Of a stretch of DNA of 18,948 nt, positions 1-6,825 are shown in pieces. Made by a program: the position numbers and the translations under genes. A model generated the notes under the pieces. It did not search any database. It had not been told where the DNA came from and worked only from the letters and a program-made list of their open reading frames with translations. Source of the DNA: an uncultured Mollicutes bacterium (GTDB lineage Bacteria > Bacillota_I > Bacilli_A > RF39 > UBA660). How positions within the stretch are numbered: the stretch's first letter is position 1; every line of letters starts with the position of its first letter. The DNA lies in the NCBI GenBank assembly GCA_900543055.1, contig UQQI01000028.1, positions 1 through 18,948 on the forward strand, read 5' to 3'.

Positions 1-2
1 AA

Positions 3-140
3 GAGTATTTAAAAAATTATAATATAATCAAATTAGAAGAAATTGAATATGTTAGAGAAAGTGATAATAAAAAGTGGCACTTTTATGACATTCTAAGATT
101 TGTCAACAATAAATTTTTATGTTATATTAATACATACTGA
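3..140 (+). CDS. 3' end of an unidentified protein gene
   Basis: An open frame enters from the left edge and runs 45 codons to a TGA at 138-140. The other two plus frames close within about ten codons, which is why I favour real coding in such AT-rich DNA. The visible C-terminus is charged and aromatic (segments KLEEIEYVRESD, KKWHFYDILRF, FLCYINTY) and has no motif I recognise. No start, ribosome site or upstream context is visible, so neither family nor function can be given. It may be a host gene next to the IS110 insertion. Chance openness in AT-rich DNA remains possible. Confidence 0.4.
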   Translation, partial: EYLKNYNIIKLEEIEYVRESDNKKWHFYDILRFVNNKFLCYINTY

Positions 141-172
141 AAAGACACGAAATTCCTAAAATTTTTAAAATT

Positions 173-202
173 TTGAAATTATGTGTTTATTTAGTATATA
201 AT
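173..202 (+). promoter_or_regulatory. Predicted sigma-A promoter facing the IS110 transposase
   Basis: TTGAAA at 173-178 and TATAAT at 197-202 are separated by 18 bp. The segment from the -10 box onward, TATAATATAAGTGTAA, is repeated exactly upstream of topA (4013-4028), so it looks like a native promoter of this genome. It points rightward, antisense to the transposase. It may once have served a host gene now cut off by the element, or lie in the element's right end. Confidence 0.5.
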
Positions 203-208
203 ATAAGT

Positions 209-230
209 GTAATCAAGTGGTGTTGATTAC
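209..230. repeat. Perfect 8-bp inverted repeat at the transposase 3' end
   Basis: GTAATCAA (209-216) and TTGATTAC (223-230) form an 8-bp stem with a 6-nt loop. It contains the stop codon of the transposase (minus-strand TAA, 227-229). There is no T-tract on either side, so it is not a typical intrinsic terminator. It could be structure in the right end of the element or a 3' hairpin on the transposase mRNA. Confidence 0.55.
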
Positions 231-772
231 TTATCTAATTGTTTGCATAGTACAAATATATGTCGAAGAAGTTTAGTTGTACATGCAATGGTTGCAACGT
301 AATGATGTTTTCCTTCATTGCGTTTTTTTCTGTAATAAATTTCTATATCATTTTCTGTATAACATAATCTTGTTAAACTTAAAATGTTTAATATAGATAT
401 AAATAAGATTTTTCTTAAATATTTATTTCCTGATTTAGAAATTGGTCCTTTAATATTTATAGATTTACCAGATTGTTTTATAGATGGATCTAAACCACAA
501 TAAGCAGTTAATTCTTTTATATTTCTAAAACGATTTATATCACCAAGTTCTGCAATGATTAGAGATGTTGTAAATTCGCCGATTACAAATATAGAATTTA
601 TACTTTCAAAATATTTTGTTTTCTTTCCTAAAAATATAATTTTATATTTAATTGTTTCTGTTTCTTTTTGATAAGTATTAATTAATCTTGCTATTTGTGA
701 AAGACTAGAAGTTATTTCATCATCCTTTGAAACAGAAGGATAAGAATTAATCGCATATTCTTTAATAGTCAT
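227..772 (-). pseudogene. IS110 transposase, C-terminal part (after in-frame TGA)
   Basis: This is the Transposase_20-type half of an IS110 recombinase. It shows a helix-hairpin-helix-like stretch (GEFTTSLIIAELGDINRF) followed by the family signature YCGLDP..KQSG and GPISKSGNKYLRK. In IS110 enzymes the serine of this QSG-like motif is thought to act as the catalytic nucleophile, and it is present here. The frame is the same as that of the N-terminal half: one TGA (785-787) and four sense codons (KKKP) separate the two. The ATG at 770-772 therefore looks like an internal Met rather than an original start, and I see no strong ribosome site before it. Without readthrough this half would be produced alone or not at all. 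Confidence 0.85.
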
Positions 773-784
773 AGGTTTCTTTTT

Positions 785-1408
785 TCAATGTCTAAATCCA
801 TTTTTCTTAAAGAAATTTTGTAATGAATCTATTCTAGTATTAGAAATAATATCAGCATGTGGATATTTTTCAATAAAACTAAGTGCTAGTTCACTATAAA
901 TAGCTTTGTTTTTAAAGATTAACTCATATTCTGGAAAACATAAATAAACTAAATTTTTATATCTATTTTTCAAATTAACGCATAACTCATCTAGTGCATG
1001 ATATTGTCTAGATAAAGCATTCATATTTAAATAAATATCGTCGGGTTTTATATATTCTCTAAAATCAGTAGTAAAAAATAATTCTGAAAGCGATATACAA
1101 TCAAGTTTATCAGTTTTAGTTTTTCTTAAATTTCTTTTATACATTTTAGAATATAATGCATTAATAACAAACACTTTGAAATTATTTTCTAAGAAAAATC
1201 TTTCTACAGGTCTATGATAAATTCCAGTAGATTCCATTATTACAGAAATGTTATCTAATTTTAAATTTTTAATTCTATTAAGCAAATTAGAAAAGTCATT
1301 AATAGAATGATTGACTTCGTATGGTTCAATTAGAACTTCACCACAAGAACTAATTAATGAAACCATACTTTTACCTTTAGCCACATCAACAGCTAAAACA
1401 TTTTGCAT
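785..1408 (-). pseudogene. IS110 transposase, N-terminal DEDD (RuvC-like) part
   Basis: This is the DEDD catalytic half of an IS110-family transposase. Counting from the upstream ATG (1412-1414), the four acidic residues are D10 (VLAVDVAK), E61 (IMESTGIY), D102 and D105 (KTDKLD). All are present, followed by a coiled linker region. The start at 1408 is preferred: the site AAAGGAAG lies 7 nt before it but only 1 nt before the ATG at 1414. The frame ends at a TGA (785-787) after NGFRH and resumes directly in the same phase, so the full ancestral protein is about 395 residues, a normal IS110 length. Neither half contains a Trp codon. The lesion may be a recent nonsense mutation, recoding, or an error in the assembly. 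Confidence 0.88.
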
Positions 1409-1428
1409 AAGCATACTTCCTTTCTTAT

Positions 1429-1594
1429 ACGATTGAACTCTAGAATCTCAATATTCCTCATCACGCTTGTTATATAAGATTAATAAATAATCCTCACATT
1501 CTTAAACTAGGAAAATAAAAAGAAAAGAGCTAGGCCGTCATAAAAATGGATACTATAGACCCCTGATATAATTTGCCTAAACTCAATCGTGAAA
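1429..1594 (-). ncRNA. Candidate IS110 bridge RNA region
   Basis: This is the leader upstream of the transposase, read on the minus strand. Complementary 8-mers at 1583-1590 and 1429-1436 (TCAATCGT and ACGATTGA on the plus strand) could close the whole region. Inside, GAGCTAGGC (1527-1535) pairs with GCCTAAACTC (1575-1584) around a 39-nt loop with one bulge. A 7-bp hairpin with a 5-nt loop lies at 1476-1494, and a small ATTGA/TCAAT stem at 1432-1452. Known IS110-group bridge RNAs lie in this position, are of similar size and present large internal loops that pair with donor and target DNA. The region contains no supported ORF. Folding and function are inference. Confidence 0.45.
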
Positions 1595-1627
1595 TTTGTA
1601 TTCATTTTTATAAAAATGAATACAAAT
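1594..1627. repeat. Perfect 34-bp palindrome
   Basis: The arm ATTTGTATTCATTTTTA (1594-1610) is followed at once by its exact reverse complement (1611-1627), with no loop. A near-copy of one arm segment, ATAAAAATGGATAC, lies at 1540-1553 inside the candidate bridge RNA loop and matches 13 of 14 bases of 1610-1623. The palindrome could be the target site of the insertion, part of the element's left end, or an operator upstream of rbgA. It has no GC-rich core or T-tail, so a standard terminator is unlikely. Confidence 0.85.
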
Positions 1628-1664
1628 ATTATAAAGTAAATATCAAAAGATTCAACTTAATCAA

Positions 1665-1694
1665 TTTACTACTCAGTATTATACGTGATATAAT
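1665..1694 (+). promoter_or_regulatory. Predicted rbgA promoter (extended -10)
   Basis: TATAAT at 1689-1694 is preceded by TG one base upstream (TGaTATAAT), an extended -10 box. A weak TTTACT (1665-1670) stands 18 bp before it. Transcription would begin near 1701, only a few bases before the Shine-Dalgarno AAAAGGAG (1703-1710), giving rbgA a very short leader. Confidence 0.55.
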
Positions 1695-1719
1695 TATGTA
1701 AAAAAAGGAGTTGATTCCA

Positions 1720-2595
1720 ATGAACGAAAATGAAGATAAAGTGTTTAATAAAACGGTTATCAATTGGTATCCAGGTCATATGGCAAAAACTAAGAGAGAG
1801 ATAAGTGAAAAGTTAAATTTAATAGATATAGTATATGAAGTTATTGATGCTAGAATGCCTTTATCTTCTAAGATAGTTGATATTGAAGAATTAATTAAAG
1901 ATAAGCCTCGTGTTTTAGTTGTTACTAAGTATGATTTATGTGATAAGGAAGAAACAGATAAAATATTAGATTCTTATAAAAATAATGGTTATAATGTTTT
2001 AACTGTTGATTTAATGAATGGGAATGTTAACTCTTTAATAAGTCTTACTAATAGTTTAATGAAACCAATTAATGATGCTAGAATTAGTAAAGGAATGAAG
2101 CCAAGAGCAGCACGAGCATTAATTGTAGGCGTTCCTAATGTAGGTAAAAGTACTTTAATAAATAGATTAGTTGGTAAAAAGTCGGCTGGTGTTGGTAATA
2201 CTCCAGGATTTACTAAAAGCCTTAGTTGGATTAGAGTTAATAAAGATATAGAGTTACTTGATTCTCCAGGAATTTTATGGCCTAAAATGTCTGATCAAGA
2301 AGGTGCTCATATATTAGCAGCTTTGTCTTCAATAAAAGAAGATATTCTAAATAATGATGACATTGCATGCTTTATATTAAAAAAATTATATGAGTTATAT
2401 CCGGAAAAATTAAATGAAAGATATGGAATAACTGAACTTGATGAAGATTTTATTGAAACTTATGATATGATTGCGGCAAAAAGAGGTGCATTATCAAGAG
2501 GTGGGGTAGCAGACTATGAAAAAGTCTCTAATATTATAATTAGAGATTTAAAAAATGGTTATTTTGGACCTATAACTTTTGATAGATTAAAATGA
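1720..2595 (+). CDS. rbgA: Ribosome biogenesis GTPase RbgA (YlqF)
   Basis: This is a circularly permuted GTPase needed in Bacillus for late assembly of the 50S subunit. The 291 residues are close to the 282 of B. subtilis RbgA. The order of motifs is the permuted one: family signature WYPGHMAK (16-23), DAR (43-45), G4 as TKYD (69-72, with Thr in place of the usual Asn), G1 GVPNVGKS (137-144) and G3 DSPG (181-184), then the RNA-binding C-terminal region. The ATG at 1720 is chosen because AAAAGGAG lies 9 nt before it; an in-frame TTG at 1711 directly abuts the ribosome site and is unlikely. The stop overlaps the next small ORF by 4 bp (ATGA). RbgA next to rnhB is the B. subtilis order. Confidence 0.96.
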   Translation: MNENEDKVFNKTVINWYPGHMAKTKREISEKLNLIDIVYEVIDARMPLSSKIVDIEELIKDKPRVLVVTKYDLCDKEETDKILDSYKNNGYNVLTVDLMNGNVNSLISLTNSLMKPINDARISKGMKPRAARALIVGVPNVGKSTLINRLVGKKSAGVGNTPGFTKSLSWIRVNKDIELLDSPGILWPKMSDQEGAHILAALSSIKEDILNNDDIACFILKKLYELYPEKLNERYGITELDEDFIETYDMIAAKRGALSRGGVADYEKVSNIIIRDLKNGYFGPITFDRLK

Positions 2596-2896
2596 TTAAT
2601 GTTTATGAATGTCTTACGGATGATGCGAAAATTCATCTTACAAAAGATTATAATTATCGTAGAAGTTTTTTTAAAAGGAAAGATGATGAATTATACATAA
2701 GAGAATTTGATCATGCTGAGTTTATTGATGAACAATTATGTTTAATAAAAAATATCAAATGTGCTCATTATTTTTAGTAGAACTTGGTTTATTTAATCTT
2801 AATTATTCTGAGAAGTATGGTAATATTTCTGATAAGAATTATCAAATTAAATTAGCATCATATAATTTTAAGGAAGATGATAAAAAAACTTATTAA
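2592..2896 (+). pseudogene. Small unknown gene, apparently frameshifted
   Basis: An ATG overlapping the rbgA stop opens a 61-codon frame ending at 2777 (last residues CAHYF). A second frame, shifted by one, runs on to TAA at 2896 and reads LVELGLFNLNYSEKYGN and onward with similar composition. The switch falls in the T5 run at 2771-2775: one extra T would join them into a single protein of about 100 residues. I do not recognise a family; it is charged and aromatic with no membrane segment or signal. It is translationally coupled to rbgA by position. Possibilities are a decaying gene, slippage-dependent expression, or a base-call error in a homopolymer. Confidence 0.5.
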
Positions 2897-2910
2897 AGAA
2901 ATTATTAATT

Positions 2911-2944
2911 AAGAGAGTAAAATAAATTATTTTATTCTTTTTTT
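2911..2944 (+). terminator. AT-rich intrinsic terminator after the rbgA unit
   Basis: GAGTAAAATAA (2915-2925) pairs with TTATTTTATTC (2927-2937), with one G-T pair and a tight A-rich turn. The stem can extend outward by a few A-T pairs into the seven-T run at 2938-2944. It is weak in GC but has the right form, and it separates the rbgA unit from rnhB. Confidence 0.6.
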
Positions 2945-2945
2945 G

Positions 2946-2954
2946 TGTTATACT
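2946..2954 (+). promoter_or_regulatory. Predicted rnhB promoter (extended -10)
   Basis: TGTTATACT is an extended -10 box (TG, one base, TATACT) beginning one base after the preceding terminator T-run. No clear -35 hexamer stands 17 bp upstream. The transcript would start around 2961, nearly at the ribosome site of rnhB. Confidence 0.45.
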
Positions 2955-2971
2955 CTTAGGTGGTGAAGAAT

Positions 2972-3976
2972 ATGAGAAAAAAAGATATTTTAGAAAGATT
3001 AGAGAATTTTTCTTTAGATAAAGATAAATATATTATTGTTGGAGGTGCATCTCTTGTTTTAAATGGGGTAAAAAGAGATTGTTCTAATATTGATATATGT
3101 TGTAGTGTTGATACTTTTAATTCTATTGAAGATAATTTTTTATTAGAAAAGAGTATTTTTAATACAGATATAAAAATAGATAATGATATCATTGTTGGAT
3201 GTGATTTTTTTGATTTAGATAGGATTGTCTTAGTTGATGGATATAATGTTGCTAATTTAGAGTCTGCTCTTTTATTAAGAATTAAAGAAAATAGGGAAGA
3301 AGATAAGAAACTTATTAAGAAAATTCAATTAATAATAGATTCATCTGATAATTATAAATATGAAAGAGAACTTATAGAAAAAGGAGTTAACTTTATTGCA
3401 GGAGTTGATGAAGTTGGTCGTGGTCCTTTGATTGGTCCTGTTGTTACTGCATGTGTTGTTCTTCCTCATGAATTTAGTTTAGATGGACTTACTGATAGTA
3501 AAAAACTTAATGAAAAGAAAAGAGATTATTTTTATGAAGAAATAAAAAAACAAGCTCTTGGTATTGGAATTGGAATGTGTTCTGCAGAAGAAATTGATAA
3601 ATATAATATATATGAGGCTACTAAGATAGCGATGAAAAGGGCAATTGAAGATTGTTCTAAGAAGTGTAAGATAGAACACATTTTGATAGATGCGATGAAG
3701 CTTGATTTAGATATTCCTACAACATCAATAATAAAAGGTGATTTAAAAAGTATTTCGATAAGTGCTGCTAGTGTTATTGCCAAAGTTACAAGAGATGAAA
3801 TGTTATATGAATTAGATAAAAAGTATCCAATGTATGGTTTTAGAGAAAATGTTGGTTATCCTACAAAGAAACATATGGAAGCGATAGATGAGTATGGAAT
3901 ACTTAAAGAACATAGAAAGTCATTTGGACCAGTAAAAGATTATATCTTACGTCATGGTGATAAAACAATTGATTAA
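2972..3976 (+). CDS. rnhB: RNase HII with N-terminal nucleotidyltransferase-like domain
   Basis: RNase HII cuts RNA in RNA-DNA hybrids and removes single ribonucleotides from DNA. The C-terminal 195 residues carry the complete enzyme: GVDEVGRG (144-151, catalytic D146 and E147), LTDSKKL, the Asp in LIDAMKL, and ASVIAKVTRDE. The first 125 residues are not the usual RnhB extension. They read YIIVGGASLVLNGVKRD (20-36), NIDI (39-42) and a closing RIKENREEDKKLI (103-115), which resembles the minimal nucleotidyltransferase fold (GG-A/S, then D-x-D). The first acidic residue of the D-x-D pair is Asn here, so that domain may be inactive. The 334 residues exceed B. subtilis RnhB (255). The ATG at 2972 follows AGGTGG with suitable spacing; GTGs at 2960 and 2963 overlap that site. 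Confidence 0.93.
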   Translation: MRKKDILERLENFSLDKDKYIIVGGASLVLNGVKRDCSNIDICCSVDTFNSIEDNFLLEKSIFNTDIKIDNDIIVGCDFFDLDRIVLVDGYNVANLESALLLRIKENREEDKKLIKKIQLIIDSSDNYKYERELIEKGVNFIAGVDEVGRGPLIGPVVTACVVLPHEFSLDGLTDSKKLNEKKRDYFYEEIKKQALGIGIGMCSAEEIDKYNIYEATKIAMKRAIEDCSKKCKIEHILIDAMKLDLDIPTTSIIKGDLKSISISAASVIAKVTRDEMLYELDKKYPMYGFRENVGYPTKKHMEAIDEYGILKEHRKSFGPVKDYILRHGDKTID

Positions 3977-3988
3977 TTTTTAATATTT

Positions 3989-4018
3989 TTGTAAATAAAT
4001 AAAATATTTTAATATAAT
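3989..4018 (+). promoter_or_regulatory. Predicted distal topA promoter
   Basis: TTGTAA (3989-3994) and TATAAT (4013-4018) are 18 bp apart. The segment from the -10 box to 4028 is identical over 16 bases to the one at 197-212. Confidence 0.5.
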
Positions 4019-4031
4019 ATAAGTGTAAGAG

Positions 4032-4061
4032 TTGACAAAAAAATAATTTATATTGTATAAG
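4032..4061 (+). promoter_or_regulatory. Predicted proximal topA promoter
   Basis: A perfect -35 TTGACA (4032-4037) stands 18 bp before TATAAG (4056-4061), with the topA start 25 bp further on. With the upstream box at 4013 this gives topA two tandem promoters, as is common for supercoiling-sensitive topoisomerase genes. Confidence 0.6.
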
Positions 4062-4085
4062 TTAATAAGTAACTGGAGGTATTAT

Positions 4086-6107
4086 ATGGCAAAGAATTTA
4101 GTTATAGTGGAAAGTCCTAGTAAAAGTAAAACAATTGAAAAATATTTAGGTAGTGACTATAAAGTTGTATCTTCTAAAGGACATATTCGTGATTTGGCAA
4201 CTTCAGGACAATATGGTCTTGGTGTTGATATTGAAAATGGATTTAAACCTAGTTATGTTGCTATTAAAGGAAAAGGTAATGTAATTAAAGAATTGAAAAA
4301 AGATGTTAAATCATCAGATATGGTTTATTTAGCAAGCGACCCTGATCGTGAGGGAGAAGCTATTGCTTGGCATTTGAAAGATGCTTTAGGAATAAAAGAT
4401 GATAATTATAAGAGAGTTTTATTTAATGAGATTACTCATGATAAAGTACTTGATGCGATAAATCATCCTACTGTAATTGATGATAATTTAGTTAAGAGTC
4501 AAGAAACTCGTAGAATACTTGATAGAATTATAGGATTTAGACTTTCAAAATTATTACAAAGTAAGATTGGGGCTAAAAGTGCAGGACGTGTACAAAGTGT
4601 TGCTTTGAAGTTAATTGTTGATAGAGAACGTGAGATAGAAGCATTTAAACCGGAAGAGTATTGGACAATTACAGCAATTTTTAAAGATTATGAAGCAGAA
4701 CTATTTAAATATAAAAAGGATGATATAGAACTTCATAGTGAAAGTGAGGCTAATGCTGTTTTAGATAAGTTGTCTGATAAATATGTTGTTGAGTCAATTG
4801 AAAAGAAAGTAAAGGCTCGTAAGAGTAAGGCTCCATTTATTACGTCAACTCTACAACAAGAAGCATCAACTAAGTTAGGTTTCCCTGCTCGCAAGACTAT
4901 GAGTATTGCTCAAAAGTTATATGAAGGAATTGATCTTGGAAGTGAGACTGTCGGACTTATAACTTACATGAGAACAGACTCAGTTCGTTTAAGTGATGAT
5001 TTTGTAAAGCCAGCAATGAAGTATATAGAAGAAAATTATGGTAAAAAGTATGTTGGACATGTTAAGAGTTCTAAAAAGAAAGATAATGTACAAGATGCTC
5101 ATGAAGGTATTAGACCTACAAGTGTTTTAAGAGAACCTTTAAAAGTAAAAGAGTATTTATCAAGTGATGAGTTTAAATTATATAGTTTAATTTATAAAAG
5201 AACACTTGCTTCTTTAATGGCAGATGCGAGTGTTGATCAAACTACTATTATTTTTGATAATAATGATTATAAATTTAAGACAGTTGGTTCTATTTTAATA
5301 TTTGATGGTTATTTAAAAATATATGAGGATTATGAATCAAGTGAAGATAAGATTCTTCCAGAAGTTGGAGAAAGTGAAGTTGCAACTACTAATAATGTTG
5401 ATTGTAGTCAACACTTTACAAAACCGCCAGCAAGATATACTGAAGCAAAACTAATTAAAACTTTAGAAGAATTAGGTATTGGAAGACCTTCTACTTATGC
5501 AACTATAATTGATACAATTAAGAGTCGTGGGTATGTTGATTTAGAAGAAAAAAAATTTAAACCAACTGAGATTGGAATTGAAACAACTGATAAATTACAA
5601 GAATTCTTTAGTGATTTAATTAATACTGATTACACAAGAGATATGGAAAATGATTTAGATGAGGTTGCTGATGGTAAACTTATTTGGAATGAAGTTTTAA
5701 AGAAGTTTTATAATTTATTTGAACCTCGTGTTAAAGATGCATTCTCTGATATGGAAAAGAAGGCTCCTCAAGAAACTGGAGAAATATGCCCTGAGTGTGG
5801 TAATCCTTTAGTTATACGTAAGGGAAGATATGGAGAATTTGTTGCCTGTTCTAATTATCCTGAATGTAAATATATAAAGAAGGAAGAAACAGAAGAAAAA
5901 AAAATTTGCGATTGCCCTAATTGTGGTAGCAAAATAATTGAAAAGAAGAGCAGGCGTGGGAAAATATTCTATGGTTGTAACAATTACCCAAAATGTAAGA
6001 ATGCATACTGGGATATGCCTATAGGTGAAGTATGTCCAGAATGCGGGAAAATGTTAGTTGTAAAAAATGAAAAAATAAAATGTAGCGAATGTAGTTATGA
6101 GAAGTAG
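4086..6107 (+). CDS. topA: DNA topoisomerase I
   Basis: This type IA topoisomerase relaxes negative supercoils in the cytoplasm through a 5'-phosphotyrosine link. The 673-residue protein begins MAKNLVIVESPSKSKTI and has a Toprim domain with SDPDREGEA, then SAGRVQS, and the active-site region ITYMRTDS with catalytic Tyr at residue 294. The C-terminus holds three zinc-ribbon repeats of the CPxCG type (starting near CPECGNPL, CPNCGSK and CPECGKML); the third is short and ends the protein. The start at 4086 follows GGAGGT (4075-4080); an in-frame ATG at 4053 has no ribosome site and lies in the promoter. In B. subtilis topA is followed by trmFO and xerC; here two unknown genes take the middle place. 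Confidence 0.97.
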   Translation: MAKNLVIVESPSKSKTIEKYLGSDYKVVSSKGHIRDLATSGQYGLGVDIENGFKPSYVAIKGKGNVIKELKKDVKSSDMVYLASDPDREGEAIAWHLKDALGIKDDNYKRVLFNEITHDKVLDAINHPTVIDDNLVKSQETRRILDRIIGFRLSKLLQSKIGAKSAGRVQSVALKLIVDREREIEAFKPEEYWTITAIFKDYEAELFKYKKDDIELHSESEANAVLDKLSDKYVVESIEKKVKARKSKAPFITSTLQQEASTKLGFPARKTMSIAQKLYEGIDLGSETVGLITYMRTDSVRLSDDFVKPAMKYIEENYGKKYVGHVKSSKKKDNVQDAHEGIRPTSVLREPLKVKEYLSSDEFKLYSLIYKRTLASLMADASVDQTTIIFDNNDYKFKTVGSILIFDGYLKIYEDYESSEDKILPEVGESEVATTNNVDCSQHFTKPPARYTEAKLIKTLEELGIGRPSTYATIIDTIKSRGYVDLEEKKFKPTEIGIETTDKLQEFFSDLINTDYTRDMENDLDEVADGKLIWNEVLKKFYNLFEPRVKDAFSDMEKKAPQETGEICPECGNPLVIRKGRYGEFVACSNYPECKYIKKEETEEKKICDCPNCGSKIIEKKSRRGKIFYGCNNYPKCKNAYWDMPIGEVCPECGKMLVVKNEKIKCSECSYEK

Positions 6108-6123
6108 AAATACTTCTTTTTTT
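6100..6123 (+). terminator. topA terminator overlapping its stop codon
   Basis: AGAAGTA (6100-6106) and TACTTCT (6111-6117) form a 7-bp stem closed by a GAAA tetraloop and followed by a T-run through 6123. The topA stop codon (6105-6107) lies inside the stem and loop. Confidence 0.8.
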
Positions 6124-6124
6124 C

Positions 6125-6133
6125 TGTTATAAT
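6125..6133 (+). promoter_or_regulatory. Predicted extended -10 promoter after topA
   Basis: TGTTATAAT starts two bases after the terminator T-run. This is the same terminator-then-TGTTATA(A/C)T order seen before rnhB. No good -35 is visible. Confidence 0.5.
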
Positions 6134-6151
6134 TTTTTTAAGGTGATACAA

Positions 6152-6778
6152 GTGAATGATTTTAAAAAGAAAATGAATGAGAAAATAAAGTTATATTCTA
6201 ATGATAAATATTTAGAAAAGTTTTTTGAAAATGAATTTGAAATGAGTGAGGGAGAAGCTCATGTATATATGTATTTAAATGATAAAAATGAATTATTTGA
6301 TTATAGAACTATGGGAGATCAATTATCATTAAATTCGAATGTTTATGAATATATTGAAGATAAAACATCTATGTTAGAAAATGATGTTAAAATTAATTTT
6401 CATGTAAGATGTCCTGATGTTTCTAAAAAAGAACAAGAGATTGTAAGACATATATTTAAAGAGCATTATGCTATTGAACTTTATAAGATACAAAAAATTT
6501 ATACAAGATATAGAAATAAAGCAATTTCTTTAATATTTATTGGGGTTATTTCCTTTATTATGTATATATTTTTATTCTTTCAAGATGGTTTTGATATGTT
6601 TCAAGAAATATTTGCCTTTTTATTTTCGTTTTCTCTATGGGAAGGATTTGACTCACTTATATATAATTTAAGTGATACTAGATATGAGGTAGGAAATGTT
6701 ACACAAAATTTATTATTAGAAGTAGTATTTATGGAAGATATAAAAGAAAATGAAGAAAATATTGAAAATATTATTTGA
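6152..6778 (+). CDS. Unknown membrane protein with two central helices
   Basis: I do not recognise the family. The 208-residue protein has a charged N-terminal soluble part of about 120 residues, two hydrophobic helices (about 124-143, segment LIFIGVISFIMYIFLFF, and 149-170, ending LWEGFDSLIY), then a short acidic tail. Both ends probably face the same side of the membrane. The GTG at 6152 is chosen because AAGGTG (6140-6145) lies 6 nt before it; an ATG at 6173 is the alternative. It appears to have its own promoter and terminator between topA and xerC, in the place of B. subtilis trmFO, with no similarity to TrmFO. Nothing visible assigns a function. Confidence 0.75.
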   Translation: MNDFKKKMNEKIKLYSNDKYLEKFFENEFEMSEGEAHVYMYLNDKNELFDYRTMGDQLSLNSNVYEYIEDKTSMLENDVKINFHVRCPDVSKKEQEIVRHIFKEHYAIELYKIQKIYTRYRNKAISLIFIGVISFIMYIFLFFQDGFDMFQEIFAFLFSFSLWEGFDSLIYNLSDTRYEVGNVTQNLLLEVVFMEDIKENEENIENII

Positions 6779-6794
6779 TTTTCTTCTTTTTTTT
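6752..6794 (+). terminator. Terminator overlapping the end of the membrane protein gene
   Basis: GAAGAAAA (6752-6759) pairs with TTTTCTTC (6779-6786), followed by eight T (6787-6794). An inner AATATT-GAA-AATATT hairpin sits in the loop. The arm and loop encode the acidic C-terminus, and the stop codon (6776-6778) is inside. Confidence 0.65.
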
Positions 6795-6825
6795 AAATAT
6801 TATATAGGTGATTAGGGGTGATGTT

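Larger units (their letters stand above)
227..1594 (-). mobile_element. IS110-family insertion sequence (approximate limits)
   Basis: The element is defined by its minus-strand DEDD transposase (227-1408) and a structured non-coding leader upstream of it (about 1409-1594). That is the layout of the IS110 subgroup, where the bridge RNA precedes the transposase. IS110 elements usually lack long terminal inverted repeats and make no clear target duplication, so exact ends cannot be set from one copy. The right end probably lies between 141 and 230, the left end between about 1590 and 1690. The element sits between the gene ending at 140 and rbgA. Mobility is doubtful because the transposase carries an in-frame stop. 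Confidence 0.75.

Noticed and set aside
209..230. Intrinsic terminator at the IS110 3' end
   Set aside because: A good stem exists but there is no T-run on either strand after it.
785..787. Whole genome using TGA as Trp (code 4)
   Set aside because: TGA ends rbgA, rel, dtd and the membrane protein at the expected places, twice as ATGA overlaps, and Trp residues in conserved motifs are TGG.
1671..1704. dif-like site (ACT...TTATGTAAA) near the rbgA promoter
   Set aside because: The right half resembles the Firmicute dif TTATGTAAA, but the spacing is about five bases too long and the left arm does not match; it reads better as a -10 promoter region.
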